Translations under genes and position numbers: made by a program
Part shown: piece after piece, positions 16,739 to 25,303 of the stretch
Numbering within the stretch: position 1 is the first letter of the stretch
Layout of the letters: each line of letters opens with the position of its first letter
Assembly (NCBI GenBank): GCA_964631945.1
Contig: CAZWAY010000025.1
Location: 1 to 64,000 of the forward strand
DNA length: 64,000 nucleotides
Direction: 5' to 3'
Origin: JABFRZ01 sp964631945
GTDB lineage: Bacteria; Planctomycetota; UBA1135; GCA-002686595
The notes under the pieces: generated by a model
Told to the model about the DNA's origin: nothing
Seen by the model: only the letters and a program-made list of their open reading frames with translations
The model's database searches: none

Positions 16739-16779
16739 CGCCGTGGCAGTCTGGCGTTCGCGAGGCGCGTCCGAAAGGA

Positions 16780-17535
16780 TCACGCGGCGTGCTCCCACGC
16801 CACGACTTCCATTCTTCCGTCGGCGTGCTCGACCAGGGCCGTGCCGCTGCCGACCCAGTCGCCGCCGTTGCCGTAGTAGAGTCCGTCGATGGTGCGCGAG
16901 GCGGCCGAGTGCACGTGCCCGCACACGATCCCGTCCACCGCGCGCGCGCGGGCCGCGACCAGGGCCGTGCGCTCGAAGCGCGCGGTGTAGCCGAGCCAGC
17001 CCTTGCAGCGCTCGCGCAACGCGCGCCCGAGGCGTCCGCGGCGCGCCAGGAACAGGCGCTCGAGCGCCTCGCAGGCGTGCTCGAGCCCGCGCGCCAGACC
17101 GTCGCCGAGGCGCGACAGCCAGCGCCGCCGGTGCACGACCGCGTCGAAGCCGTCGCCGTGCACGATCCACAGGCGCCGGCCGTCGGCGGTGGTGTGCTCG
17201 AGCTCGGGCGCGACCTCGAGCGTCCCGGCCTCGCCCCACAGCTCCAGGAAGCGCGGATCGTGGTTGCCGGTCATGTAGCGCACGCGCGTGCCGCCGCGCG
17301 CCATGGCGCGCAGCGCCTCGAGCACCGCGCGATGCGCCTCCGGCCAGCGCGCCAGCGGCAGCTCGTCGGCGTCGTCGGCGATGTCGCCCACCAGGAACAG
17401 GAACTCGGCCTGGTGATGGGCCAGGAAGTCGAGCAGGAGCTCGGCCTGGGCGCGCGGTGAGCCGAGGTGCACGTCCGAGAGGAAGATCGAACGGAAGCGC
17501 GCTCGAGCGCGGCCCCCCGGGGACGAGGAGAGCAT
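16780..17535 (-). CDS. LpxH-like calcineurin-type phosphoesterase (UDP-2,3-diacylglucosamine diphosphatase family)
   Basis: A 251-aa metallophosphoesterase. It shows the full metal-binding set of the family in order: SDVHLGS (D-x-H), VGDIADDADEL (G-D-x-x-D), TGNHDPRF (G-N-H-D), VHGDGFD and CGHVHSA (G-H-x-H). The overall arrangement resembles LpxH-type enzymes, which hydrolyse UDP-2,3-diacylglucosamine in lipid A synthesis. Which substrate it uses here is inferred from family only. It is 41 bp upstream of the patatin gene on the same strand, so a lipid-related operon is possible. The ATG at 17535 puts the first motif near residue 19, which is normal. Confidence 0.82.
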   Translation of the reverse strand: MLSSSPGGRARARFRSIFLSDVHLGSPRAQAELLLDFLAHHQAEFLFLVGDIADDADELPLARWPEAHRAVLEALRAMARGGTRVRYMTGNHDPRFLELWGEAGTLEVAPELEHTTADGRRLWIVHGDGFDAVVHRRRWLSRLGDGLARGLEHACEALERLFLARRGRLGRALRERCKGWLGYTARFERTALVAARARAVDGIVCGHVHSAASRTIDGLYYGNGGDWVGSGTALVEHADGRMEVVAWEHAA

Positions 17536-17749
17536 GGGGCAGGAGAGATCGACCGGCGGGGGCGCCGTTCCGAAGGCCGGCCGGGGGCTGCCGCGCGGCT
17601 CCCGCCCTCCTGCGCGCGGCTGGTCGAAACGCGCGCGCGGCCCGCTGCATAGAATCCCGCCTTCGTCCGGACGCCGCCCCCCCCAGCTGGACCTTGCCGG
17701 TGCAACCTGGGTCCGGACTCCCTCTACCGACGATCGAAGGACATTCGCG

Positions 17750-18160
17750 ATGGGATCCCGTCTACTCCTGGCACTGGCCCTGGCGGCCACGCTCTCCGCC
17801 GGCTGCACCGTCACCGCCGTGGGGGCCGAGGACGCCCCCCCGCGCATCCAGGCGCGCGGCCTGATCGATGGGCACGCGGCCGTGGGGCTGCGCGACGAGG
17901 ACGACTTCCTGCGCCTGCGCGTGCTGGACGGGACCAGCGACGGTGCGCTCGGCGAGATCGTGATCTGGAAGCTCTTCCGGCTCGAGGTCGGGGCGCTGGG
18001 GTTCGGCGTGGGCGTCGGGCCCTTCGACCTGGCGCTGGGGACGCTGTTCTACGGGCCCGACGTGCCGCCCATGGGGGGGCGCAAGGCCAAGCGTGCCGTG
18101 GCGCCCGAGGGCGACGGCGAGTGCGAGGTCTGCGCCGAGGCCGCCAAGAAGGGCGAGTAG
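17750..18160 (+). CDS. Small lipoprotein, unknown function
   Basis: A 136-aa protein with a signal peptide and lipobox LSAGC near residue 19. The mature part is rich in Gly and hydrophobic beta-like stretches (EVGALGFGVGVGPFDLALGTLFYG), possibly a small beta domain at the membrane. It ends in a Lys/Ala/Cys tail with an ECEVC pair. No family is recognised. The ATG at 17750 was chosen over an in-frame start at 17534 because it begins the signal peptide. The 214 bp upstream show no clear promoter. Confidence 0.65.
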   Translation: MGSRLLLALALAATLSAGCTVTAVGAEDAPPRIQARGLIDGHAAVGLRDEDDFLRLRVLDGTSDGALGEIVIWKLFRLEVGALGFGVGVGPFDLALGTLFYGPDVPPMGGRKAKRAVAPEGDGECEVCAEAAKKGE

Positions 18161-18166
18161 GGCGGG

Positions 18167-19714
18167 CTACTTCGCCGGCGCCCCGTCGGTGCGCGCCGCA
18201 TCGGTCGGGAGCGCGTCGGTCAGGGGCGCGAGCACGCGGCCCTTCAGGCCCGGATGGTCGGGGGCGATGCGCGTGGCCCGGAACAGCCCGTTCCCGCTGT
18301 TGCCGGCCGTGCTGAGGTCCCCGCCGAAGGGGTTCCAGTACTCCCACACGATCGTTCCGTCCGGCGCGACCTCGAACAGGCGCCCCTGCGGGCCATCGCA
18401 CACGGCCGTGTTGCCGTTGCCGAGGCGCTGGCAGCCCGAGATGAAGGGCGCGTAGAAGCTGGCCGGATCGCGCGCGTGGTAGCTCCACACCGGCGCGGCC
18501 GGACCGAAGGCGCGGCCCTCGCGCGCGAAGCCCGCTCCGGGTTCGAAGGGCAGCACGAGCTCGTCGACCGAGGAGTGCTCGCCGCCCGGCCGACCCTGGC
18601 CGTTGTTGAACACGAGCAGGTGCCCCGCCCCGGGCAGCCCGGCCGGGATCCATTGCACGTTGTGCTGGTAGAAGAGCCTGCGGTCCGCGTCCGAGCCGGC
18701 GCCGTGGTTCTTCGGATTGCCCCAGCGCCACAGCAGGTCGCCGCCCTTCCCGTAGCGTCCACCGCGGTGTCCCGCGGCCTGCTCGGTCGTGGTGGAGTGG
18801 TCGAGGATCCAGACCTCGGAGAGGTGCGGACTCGAGAGCGCGATCAGGTCGAACTCGGGTTGGTAGTCGATGGCGTTCGTGTGCAGCCAGTCGCAGCCCA
18901 CGCCGTTGCCGCCGGCCGGCGTTCCGCCCGTCGAGCGGGTGGCTTGCGCGCCCTCGTCCTCGTCTTCATCCTCGCCGCCGCCCGAGTAACCCAGGGCGCG
19001 CATCTGCTCGGCGATCTCGGCCTGCTTGGCGAGCTCCTCCGCGCTGAGCGCGGGCGCCGCGCGAAGGTCGTAGTTCAGGTCGAGCCGCTCGGGGTGGTCC
19101 GCGACCGAGCCGTGGTTGTCGGCGGCCGGATCGAAGTCCTGGACCAGATGGTCCCAGGCGTGCCACTCCCACACGATCTCGCCACCCGTGGGCAGGGTGG
19201 GCTTCACCTCGAGCACCGCGTCCGGCCACAGACCGCCCTCGCCGACGCGCGCGGGATCACGCCCGGCCGCGATGCAGTCCTCGCGGTAGCGGAACTCCCA
19301 GGTGATCAGGAGCACGTTGCCGTTCGGCAGCGGACGCGCGTCGTGGTGCTGGGTCTGGTCCTCGTCAGCGAGCTCGTACGTCCACAGCAGCTCGCCGTCC
19401 CAGCCGATGCGCTCCAGGCGTCCGCAGATCCCGCCGCCCTGGAAGCGCGGGTTCTTCTCGATGCGCCCGGCGCGCAGGATCGAGCCGTCGTCGAGCAGGT
19501 AGACCGATGAGGGCCCGAGCTCGCTCGCCCAGCGCTGCACCTCGCGGCCCGCCAGGTCGACGAGGTGCGTGTACCTCGAGGCGAGCGGCGCGAGCAGCGT
19601 GTAGCCGGGCGCGGCCGCGTCCGTCGCCAGGCGCAACCCGCGCGGCGGCTCCGCAGCGGCGTCGGGAGCCTGGGGCGGGAAGGCCAAGGCGAGCAGGAAG
19701 AGCGGGCACGACAT
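18167..19714 (-). CDS. Arylsulfotransferase-family (ASST-like) secreted beta-propeller protein
   Basis: A 515-aa protein with a signal peptide (SCPLFLLALAFPPQAPDA). Repeated propeller blades resemble arylsulfate sulfotransferases: YLLDDGSILRAG, HHDARPLPNGNVLLI, CDWLHTNAIDYQPEFDLIALSSPHLSEVWILDH, LLVFNNG and NTAVCDGPQGRLFEV. The paired His residues of the HHD and LHTN blocks are where that family has its active site. The protein may transfer sulfuryl groups or simply bind ligands. An acidic low-complexity insert (GGGEDEDEDEG) sits near the middle. The start chosen has TATCGT only 7 nt upstream; an in-frame ATG at 19768 is less likely. Its stop is 7 bp from that of the plus-strand lipoprotein gene. 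Confidence 0.8.
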   Translation of the reverse strand: MSCPLFLLALAFPPQAPDAAAEPPRGLRLATDAAAPGYTLLAPLASRYTHLVDLAGREVQRWASELGPSSVYLLDDGSILRAGRIEKNPRFQGGGICGRLERIGWDGELLWTYELADEDQTQHHDARPLPNGNVLLITWEFRYREDCIAAGRDPARVGEGGLWPDAVLEVKPTLPTGGEIVWEWHAWDHLVQDFDPAADNHGSVADHPERLDLNYDLRAAPALSAEELAKQAEIAEQMRALGYSGGGEDEDEDEGAQATRSTGGTPAGGNGVGCDWLHTNAIDYQPEFDLIALSSPHLSEVWILDHSTTTEQAAGHRGGRYGKGGDLLWRWGNPKNHGAGSDADRRLFYQHNVQWIPAGLPGAGHLLVFNNGQGRPGGEHSSVDELVLPFEPGAGFAREGRAFGPAAPVWSYHARDPASFYAPFISGCQRLGNGNTAVCDGPQGRLFEVAPDGTIVWEYWNPFGGDLSTAGNSGNGLFRATRIAPDHPGLKGRVLAPLTDALPTDAARTDGAPAK

Positions 19715-19721
19715 GCAGGAG

Positions 19722-19727
19722 ACGATA
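19722..19727 (-). promoter_or_regulatory. Putative -10 element of a leaderless promoter (arylsulfotransferase-like gene)
   Basis: On the minus strand TATCGT is followed by 7 nt and then the ATG at 19714. A transcript starting at the usual distance from this hexamer would begin at the A of the ATG. No Shine-Dalgarno sequence is present. Confidence 0.45.
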
Positions 19728-19819
19728 CCCGTTGCGGGCTCGGCCGCGACGGCGAGCCCCACTGACATCTCTCGAACGCGCCCGTTCCCCGTGCCAGCCG
19801 CGCGACGATCGGGACGCGC

Positions 19820-19825
19820 TACCAT
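19820..19825 (+). promoter_or_regulatory. Putative -10 element of a leaderless promoter
   Basis: TACCAT lies 9 nt before the ATG at 19835, with no Shine-Dalgarno sequence between. It faces away from the TATCGT element at 19722, so the two genes would be divergently transcribed from a 120-bp gap. Confidence 0.4.
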
Positions 19826-19834
19826 GCGGCGACC

Positions 19835-20311
19835 ATGAAGCTCTGCGTCGCCTCGCTCGCTTTCGTTTCCCTGGCCCTGGTCCTCTCCGCCGCCGCCGCC
19901 GTCCCGGACGACGACCAGGCGCAGGAAGCGCGCGAGCAGGCCTTCGCCGAGCTCCTGAGCGGCGCGCGCCTGACCGGCTGGTTCACCGACTCGAACCACC
20001 CGGATGCGCCGCCCGCCAAGGACAGCTACGTGATCTCGCGCGCCGAGAAGGCCGACGGCGACACCTGGCTGATCGAATCCGTGGTCGGCGAGAGCGGCCT
20101 CAAGATCCCGCTCTACATCCCGGTGAAGTGGGCCGGCAACACGCCGGTCATGACGCTCGACCAGCTCGCCGTGCCGCAGATGGGCAGCTTCGACGCGCGC
20201 GTCCTGTTCCACGGCACGAGCTACGCCGGCGTGTGGAGCGGCGCGAGCCACCGGGGCGAGATGGGCGGCAAGATCGAGCGTGCCGCACCGGCCAAGCCCG
20301 CGGCCAAGTAG
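19835..20311 (+). CDS. Secreted protein, unknown function
   Basis: A 158-aa protein with a cleavable signal peptide (MKLCVASLAFVSLALVLSAAAAV). The mature part begins with an acidic Gln/Glu/Ala helix and then a beta-rich domain (LTGWFTDS, TWLIESVVGESGLKIPLYIPVKWAG, SFDARVLFHGTSYAGVW), ending in a Lys/Ala/Pro tail. No catalytic motif or named family is recognised. It is divergent from the arylsulfotransferase-like gene and convergent with metH. Confidence 0.65.
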   Translation: MKLCVASLAFVSLALVLSAAAAVPDDDQAQEAREQAFAELLSGARLTGWFTDSNHPDAPPAKDSYVISRAEKADGDTWLIESVVGESGLKIPLYIPVKWAGNTPVMTLDQLAVPQMGSFDARVLFHGTSYAGVWSGASHRGEMGGKIERAAPAKPAAK

Positions 20312-20338
20312 ACCCTCGGCGGGGCGAGGCGGGCCCCA

Positions 20339-23300
20339 CTAGATCGTGAAGTACTTGGCCTCGGGGTGGTGCACCACGATGGCCGAGGTGGATTGCTCGG
20401 GCCACAGCTGGTGCTCCTCGGACAGCGTCAGGCCGATGCGCTCGGCGCCGAGCAGCGCGAGCAAGAGCTCCTGGTCGGCGAGGTTCGGGCAGGCCGGGTA
20501 GCCGAAGGAGTAGCGCGAGCCGCGGTAGCCCTGCTTGAAGAGCTCGCGCATGTCGCGCGCGTCCTCGCTGGCGAAACCGAGCTCGGCGCGGATCTGCTGG
20601 TGGATGTACTCGGCCAGGCCCTCGGCGGCCTCGACCGAGAGACCGTGCAGGTGCAGGTAGTCCTGGTAACGGTTGGCGGCGAACCATTCGCGCGCGGTCT
20701 CGCTGGCCTGCTGACCCACCGTCACGACCTGCAGCGCGATCACGTCGGGCTGGCCGTCGTCGCGGAAGAAGTCGCTGATGCACAGGTTCTTCTTGCCCTT
20801 CTGGCGCGGGAAGGCGAAGCGCCCGGCCTCCTTGCCGTCGCTCTGCGGGTCGAGCAGCACCAGCGTGTTGCCCTCGGGCACGCAGCGCCAGAAGCCGTAG
20901 GCCGCCTGCGGCAGCAGGATCTTCTCCTTGGCGCACTGCTGCGCGAGCGCGTGGAAGATCGGGCGCACCTCCTCGGCCACGAAGCGCTCGTGCTCGCGCG
21001 TGGCCTTGCCCTTGCGCCGGTAGCCCCACTGGAACTGGAACAGGGTCGTCTCGTTGATGTACGGGACGATCGTCTGCAGCGCGATGCCCTCGACCAGACG
21101 CGGGCCGAGGAAGGGCGGCTCGGGGTAGACGATGTCGCGCGCGATGCGCGCGCGCTCGACGCCCACCAGCTCGTCGGGCACCGGGCGGCCGTTCCTCTTC
21201 TCGGCCTCCAGTTCCTCGACCGCCGCCAGCGCGCGCTGGGCCGCGTTCGGGGCGGCGTCCGCGCGGCGCGTGCGCGCCTCGGGCTTCGCCGCGCCCGCGG
21301 CCACGCGTTCCATCACCGCGAGGCCCTCGAAGGCGTCCTTGGCGTAGTAGAGCGGGCCGTTGTAGATCGCGCGGCAGTCGGCCTCGACGTAGGTGCGCGT
21401 CAGCGCGGCGCCGCCCAGGATCACCGGGACGGTCACCTGGCGGCGGTTCATCTCCTCCAGGTTCTCGCGCATCACGACCGTGCTCTTGACGAGCAACCCG
21501 CTCATGCCGATCGCGTCGGGCTTGTGCTCCAGGGTCACCTCCAGGATGCGCTCGATCGGCTGCTTGATGCCGAGGTTGTAGACCGTGTAGCCGTTGTTGG
21601 TGAGGATGATGTCGACCAGGTTCTTGCCGATGTCGTGCACGTCGCCGCGCACGGTGGCGAGCACGATCTTGCCGCGCGTGGAGCCGCTGACGCGCTCCAT
21701 GTACGGCTCGAGGTGTGCCACGGCCATCTTCATGGTCTCGGCCGACTGCAGCACGAAGGGCAGCTGCATCTCGCCCGATCCGAACAGCTCGCCCACGCGC
21801 GCCATGCCGGCCAGCAGGTCCTCGTTGATGATCGCCAGCGGCTTCTTGCTGGCGCGCGCCAGCTCGAGGTCGTCGGCCAGGCCGACCTTGGCGCCCTCGA
21901 CGATGCGCCAGGCGAGGCGCGCGCACACGTCGCTCGGGACGTCGCGCTTCTTCTTGGCCTCGACGTCGACGCCCTCGAACAGCTGCATCAGACGCTGCAA
22001 CGGGTCGTAGCCCGCGCGCCGCCGGTCGAAGATCAGGTCCTCGCAGGTCTGGCGCACCTCGGGTTCGAGCTTGTGCAGCGGCGTGATGCGGCCCGAGTGC
22101 AGGATCGCGGCCGAGAGCCCGGCCTCCTGGGCGTGGTGCAGGAAGACCGAGTTGAGCGCGTGGCGCGCGGCCGGCTTGAGCCCGAAGGAGACGTTCGAGA
22201 CGCCCAGCATCGTGCCCACGCCGGGCAGCTCCTCGCGCACGCGGCGCACGCCCTCGAGCGTGTTCATGGCGTGCTTGCGGTCGTCCTCGTTGCCGGTGCA
22301 GATCGTGAAGGTCAGCACGTCGAACAGCAGGTCCTCGGAGCGCATGCCGTGGTCGTGCACGACGAGGTCGTGGATGCGGCGCGCGACGCGCACCTTGTCC
22401 TCGACGGACTTGGCCATGCCCTCCTCGTCGATCGTCAGCGCGATCAGGGCCGCACCGTGCTCCTTGGCCAGCGGCAGGACCTTGCTGACGCGCTCCAGGC
22501 CGTCCTCGAGGTTGATCGAGTTGACGATCGAGCGCGCGCCCACGAGCTCGAGCGCGGCCTGCAGCACGGGCACCTCGGTCGTGTCGATCGAGAGCGGCGC
22601 GGCGACCTCGGTGCGGTAGCGCTTGATCGCGGCCTGCATGTCGGCCACCTCGTCGCGGCCGACGTAGGCCACGCACAGGTCGAGCGCATGGCTGCCCTCG
22701 CGCAGCTGCTCCTTGCCCATCTCGACCATGGGATCGAGCTCGCCGGCCAGCAGGTGCTCGCGGAACTGCTTCGAGCCGTTGGCGTTGGAGCGCTCGCCCA
22801 CCAGGAGGATCGAGCTCTCCTGCTTCAGCTCGACGGCGTGGTACAGGCTGGTGATCTGCGGCGCGAAGGCGGGCTTGCGCTTCTTCGGCTGGCGGCCTGC
22901 CATGGCGCGCACGACCGCGGCCAGGTGCTCGGGCGTGGTGCCGCAGCAGCCGCCCACGAGGTTGAGGCCGTCCTCGTCGACGAAGCGCACCAGCCAGTCG
23001 GCCAGCTCGGCCGGCGTCAGCGGGTAGTGCGGCTGGCCGTCGACGAGCTGCGGCAGGCCCGCGTTCGGATAGCAGCCGATCGCGCGGCGCCAGGATTGGC
23101 CGAGGAGCCGCACGTGCGTGCTCATCTCGCGCGGGCCGGTGGCGCAGTTGATCGACAGGACGTCGATCGGATAGGGATCGAGCAGCGCGATCGCGGCCGC
23201 CATCTCGGTCCCGACCAGCATCGTGCCGGTCACCTCCATGGTCACGCTGACCATCAGCGCGAGCTCGCGCCCGACCTCGCGCCGCGCCGCGAGGCAGGCG

Positions 23301-23815
23301 TTGACCGCGGCCTTGGCCTGCAGCGGGTCCTGCACGGTCTCGATCGCGAAGCCGTCCACGCCCGCGCGCGCGAGGGCCACGGCCTGCTCGGCGTAGGAGG
23401 CCTTGAGCTCGGCGTAGCCGATCTGGCCGAGCGTGGCGAGCTTGGTGCCCGGGCCCATCGAGCCCAGCACGAAGCGCGGCTGCTCGGGGGTCGAGTACTC
23501 GTCGCAGGCCTCGCGCGCCGCGCGCACCGCGGCGGTGTTGATCTCGGCACAGCGGCGCTCGAGCTCGAACTCGCGCAGCACGTGCGGCATGGCACCGAAG
23601 GTGTTGGTCTCGACCGCGTCGCAGCCGGCCGCCAGGAACGAGGCGTGGATCGTGCGGATGACGTCCGGGCGGCGCGCGTTGACGATCTCGCAGCAGTTCT
23701 CGAGGCCCGCGAAGTCGCGCTCGAGGTCCAGGTGGTGGGCGTGGATCGAGGTGCCCATGGCCCCGTCGATCACGACGATCTTGCGCTTCAGGACCTCGAG
23801 GAAGGAGGCGCTCAC
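20339..23815 (-). CDS. metH: Cobalamin-dependent methionine synthase
   Basis: A 1158-aa full-length MetH, which methylates homocysteine to methionine with 5-methyl-THF through cobalamin. Domains in order: homocysteine-binding zinc barrel (1-320, with INCATGP and VGGCCGTTPEH as Cys ligands), pterin-binding barrel (from VGERSNANGSKQF, about 345-610), B12 cap and Rossmann domains (GKIVLATVRGDVHDIGKN, His727 as lower axial ligand), and the AdoMet-reactivation domain (900-1158, RGSRYSFGYPACPNL). The GTG start overlaps the stop of the ArsR-methyltransferase gene, so the two are coupled and that regulator probably controls it. No cobalamin or SAM riboswitch was recognised upstream. Confidence 0.97.
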   Translation of the reverse strand: MSASFLEVLKRKIVVIDGAMGTSIHAHHLDLERDFAGLENCCEIVNARRPDVIRTIHASFLAAGCDAVETNTFGAMPHVLREFELERRCAEINTAAVRAAREACDEYSTPEQPRFVLGSMGPGTKLATLGQIGYAELKASYAEQAVALARAGVDGFAIETVQDPLQAKAAVNACLAARREVGRELALMVSVTMEVTGTMLVGTEMAAAIALLDPYPIDVLSINCATGPREMSTHVRLLGQSWRRAIGCYPNAGLPQLVDGQPHYPLTPAELADWLVRFVDEDGLNLVGGCCGTTPEHLAAVVRAMAGRQPKKRKPAFAPQITSLYHAVELKQESSILLVGERSNANGSKQFREHLLAGELDPMVEMGKEQLREGSHALDLCVAYVGRDEVADMQAAIKRYRTEVAAPLSIDTTEVPVLQAALELVGARSIVNSINLEDGLERVSKVLPLAKEHGAALIALTIDEEGMAKSVEDKVRVARRIHDLVVHDHGMRSEDLLFDVLTFTICTGNEDDRKHAMNTLEGVRRVREELPGVGTMLGVSNVSFGLKPAARHALNSVFLHHAQEAGLSAAILHSGRITPLHKLEPEVRQTCEDLIFDRRRAGYDPLQRLMQLFEGVDVEAKKKRDVPSDVCARLAWRIVEGAKVGLADDLELARASKKPLAIINEDLLAGMARVGELFGSGEMQLPFVLQSAETMKMAVAHLEPYMERVSGSTRGKIVLATVRGDVHDIGKNLVDIILTNNGYTVYNLGIKQPIERILEVTLEHKPDAIGMSGLLVKSTVVMRENLEEMNRRQVTVPVILGGAALTRTYVEADCRAIYNGPLYYAKDAFEGLAVMERVAAGAAKPEARTRRADAAPNAAQRALAAVEELEAEKRNGRPVPDELVGVERARIARDIVYPEPPFLGPRLVEGIALQTIVPYINETTLFQFQWGYRRKGKATREHERFVAEEVRPIFHALAQQCAKEKILLPQAAYGFWRCVPEGNTLVLLDPQSDGKEAGRFAFPRQKGKKNLCISDFFRDDGQPDVIALQVVTVGQQASETAREWFAANRYQDYLHLHGLSVEAAEGLAEYIHQQIRAELGFASEDARDMRELFKQGYRGSRYSFGYPACPNLADQELLLALLGAERIGLTLSEEHQLWPEQSTSAIVVHHPEAKYFTI

Positions 23816-24744
23816 GGCTTGACCGCGGTGGCGACCAGGGTCATGAAGTGCGGCGGCTGCGGATCGCGCGCGGCGCGCTGGACGCGCACCTTCTCGAAGC
23901 CGGCCTTGGCGATCAGGCCCTCGAGGGCCTGCTCGGTGAAGCCCAGGTGCTCGTGCCCGAGCTTCTCGCGCACCCATTCCTCGGTGTGCGCCAGGAGGTC
24001 GATCACCAGCAACCGTCCGCCGCGCACCAGCAGGCGCCGGGCCTCACCCAGGCAGCGCGCGGGCGAGCGCGCGTGGTGCAGCGCCTGGCTCGCCACCACC
24101 ACGTCGTGCGAGGCATCGGCCAGGGGCAGGTCCTCGATGTCGCCCTCGACGTACTGGATGTTCGTGAAGCCCTTGGCCTTGGCGCGCGCGGCGAGCTGCG
24201 CCAGCATCTCGGCCGAGAGGTCGACGGCCGTGACCTGGGCCGCGACCTCGGCCAGCATCAGCGTGAGCAGTCCGTCGCCGATGCCGAGGTCGGCGTAGCG
24301 CGTGCGCGGCGCGAGCTGCAGCACGGCGCGCGCCAGACCTTCCCAGGTGCGTCCGGGCAGGAGCTCCTCGCCGAAGCTGGCCGCCACGCGATCGAAGTAG
24401 GCGCGCCGCTCGGAGCGGTTGCGCTCGCGCAGCGCGCGCAGGCCGGCCTCGTCGGCCTCGAACTCGGGCGCCGAGCGGTTCTCGCCCTGCACTCCGTCCC
24501 AGAAGCTCGCCGCCGGCCCGGGCGCGATCGAATAGAAGCTGCGCCGCCCGGCCTTGCGGTCCTGCACCAGGCCGACCTCCTTCAGGAGGGCCAGGTGCGT
24601 GGAGACGCGGCTCTGCCCCATGTTGAGGATCTCCATGAGGTCGGTGCCGGACAGCTCCTCCTGCGCCAGGAGGTGCAGGATCCGCATGCGGGTCTCGTCG
24701 GCCAGGGCGCGCAGCAGCCGCGAGGTGCCGTTCAGTCCAATCAT
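23812..24744 (-). CDS. ArsR-type regulator fused to a SAM-dependent methyltransferase
   Basis: A 310-aa fusion. Residues 5-90 are an ArsR winged helix (LLRALADETRMRILHLLAQEELSGTDLMEILNMGQSRVSTHLALLKEVGLV). Residues about 130-300 are a class I methyltransferase with motif I YADLGIGDGLLTLML, acidic motif VTAVDLSAEML, and DVVVASQALHHA, as in Methyltransf_11/ubiE-like domains. The SAM fold could act as the sensor for S-adenosylmethionine in control of the overlapping metH gene; that is inference from context, although this pairing is common in bacteria. A perfect 16-bp palindrome 38 bp upstream of the start is a candidate operator. Confidence 0.88.
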   Translation of the reverse strand: MIGLNGTSRLLRALADETRMRILHLLAQEELSGTDLMEILNMGQSRVSTHLALLKEVGLVQDRKAGRRSFYSIAPGPAASFWDGVQGENRSAPEFEADEAGLRALRERNRSERRAYFDRVAASFGEELLPGRTWEGLARAVLQLAPRTRYADLGIGDGLLTLMLAEVAAQVTAVDLSAEMLAQLAARAKAKGFTNIQYVEGDIEDLPLADASHDVVVASQALHHARSPARCLGEARRLLVRGGRLLVIDLLAHTEEWVREKLGHEHLGFTEQALEGLIAKAGFEKVRVQRAARDPQPPHFMTLVATAVKP

Positions 24745-24753
24745 GGCATTGAG

Positions 24754-24759
24754 ATGATA
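24754..24759 (-). promoter_or_regulatory. Putative -10 element (ArsR-methyltransferase-metH operon)
   Basis: On the minus strand TATCAT lies 9 nt before the ATG at 24744. It lies between the start codon and the 16-bp palindrome, so a protein bound at the palindrome would cover the -35 region. Confidence 0.4.
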
Positions 24760-24781
24760 CGATGCTGAGGGCGGAGAGGCT

Positions 24782-24797
24782 ACCGATCCGGATCGGT
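24782..24797. promoter_or_regulatory. 16-bp perfect palindrome, candidate ArsR-type operator
   Basis: ACCGATCCGGATCGGT is a perfect palindrome. It sits 38 bp upstream of the ArsR-methyltransferase start and about 20 bp downstream of the stop of the Smr gene. ArsR-family dimers bind palindromes of about this size, so autoregulation of the metH operon is plausible. A transcript-end hairpin for the Smr gene is the alternative, but no T-run follows. Confidence 0.5.
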
Positions 24798-24816
24798 TGT
24801 CGGCGGGTGGGGCCTC

Positions 24817-25122
24817 CTAGCGCAGCCAGACGTCCAGCGCCCCGTCCCGGTGCACCCGCTGCACGTCCTTCACCCCGAGCTCGCGCGCTTCCGGACTCCG
24901 CAGCCAGGCCTCGACCGCTGGCCTCAGCACGGCCTTCTGGTCGGCGTTCCCCCAGCCGGCGCCGGTCACGACCAGCAGCCGGGGCCGCCTTCGGACCCGC
25001 GCCGTGTGCAGCGCCTGGGCCACTCTGCGTAGCGCGCGCTCGACGGTCAGGCCGTGCAGGTCCACGACATCCGCATCGTCGGGATCGTCGTCGGGATCGT
25101 CCAGGAGAGGGTCCTCGCGCAT
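24817..25122 (-). CDS. Small Smr domain protein
   Basis: A 101-aa stand-alone Smr (small MutS-related) domain: VVDLHGLTVERALRRVAQAL with the conserved D-L-H-G, then RPRLLVVTGAGWGN in place of the usual T-G-x-G-x-(H/N) loop, and a final DGALDVWLR strand. Smr domains are nucleases or nucleic-acid binders in repair and translation quality control. The N-terminus is acidic (PDDDPDDADVV). The ATG at 25122 was chosen because upstream in-frame sequence is antisense to the gene at 25304. It is upstream of the ArsR-methyltransferase gene on the same strand. Confidence 0.75.
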   Translation of the reverse strand: MREDPLLDDPDDDPDDADVVDLHGLTVERALRRVAQALHTARVRRRPRLLVVTGAGWGNADQKAVLRPAVEAWLRSPEARELGVKDVQRVHRDGALDVWLR

Positions 25123-25196
25123 GACCAGGGGGTTTTCTGGCCTTTCGGACCGCGCCAGGTGTGTTTCCCCCCGTAGTCTGGCCGATTCCAGTCCGA

Positions 25197-25240
25197 GGCG
25201 CGCTCTCGCGCGCCAAATCGGGGAGACGGTACCCTCCCCG
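25197..25240 (+). promoter_or_regulatory. Two adjacent hairpins in the leader of the Cys-rich lipoprotein gene
   Basis: GGCGCGC (25197-25203) pairs with GCGCGCC (25208-25214), and CGGGGAG (25219-25225) pairs with CTCCCCG (25234-25240). Both lie within 110 bp of the start at 25304. They could stabilise or regulate the mRNA of this short gene. No known riboswitch class is recognised. Confidence 0.3.
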
Positions 25241-25303
25241 TACTTCCATAAACACACGGTCGCCGTCCGGCGGCCTTCCGCTTTCGAAACGGAGTCTAGA
25301 TCG

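Noticed and set aside
20366..24298. 1310-codon open frame on the plus strand opposite metH
   Set aside because: It is antisense to an unmistakable metH/ArsR operon. Its translation is His/Arg/Leu/Val-rich with no domain pattern, as expected from the mirrored codon bias of GC-rich DNA.
24782..24797. Palindrome upstream of the metH operon as a SAM/SAH or cobalamin riboswitch
   Set aside because: The 72-bp gap is too short, and the conserved cores of these riboswitches were not recognised.
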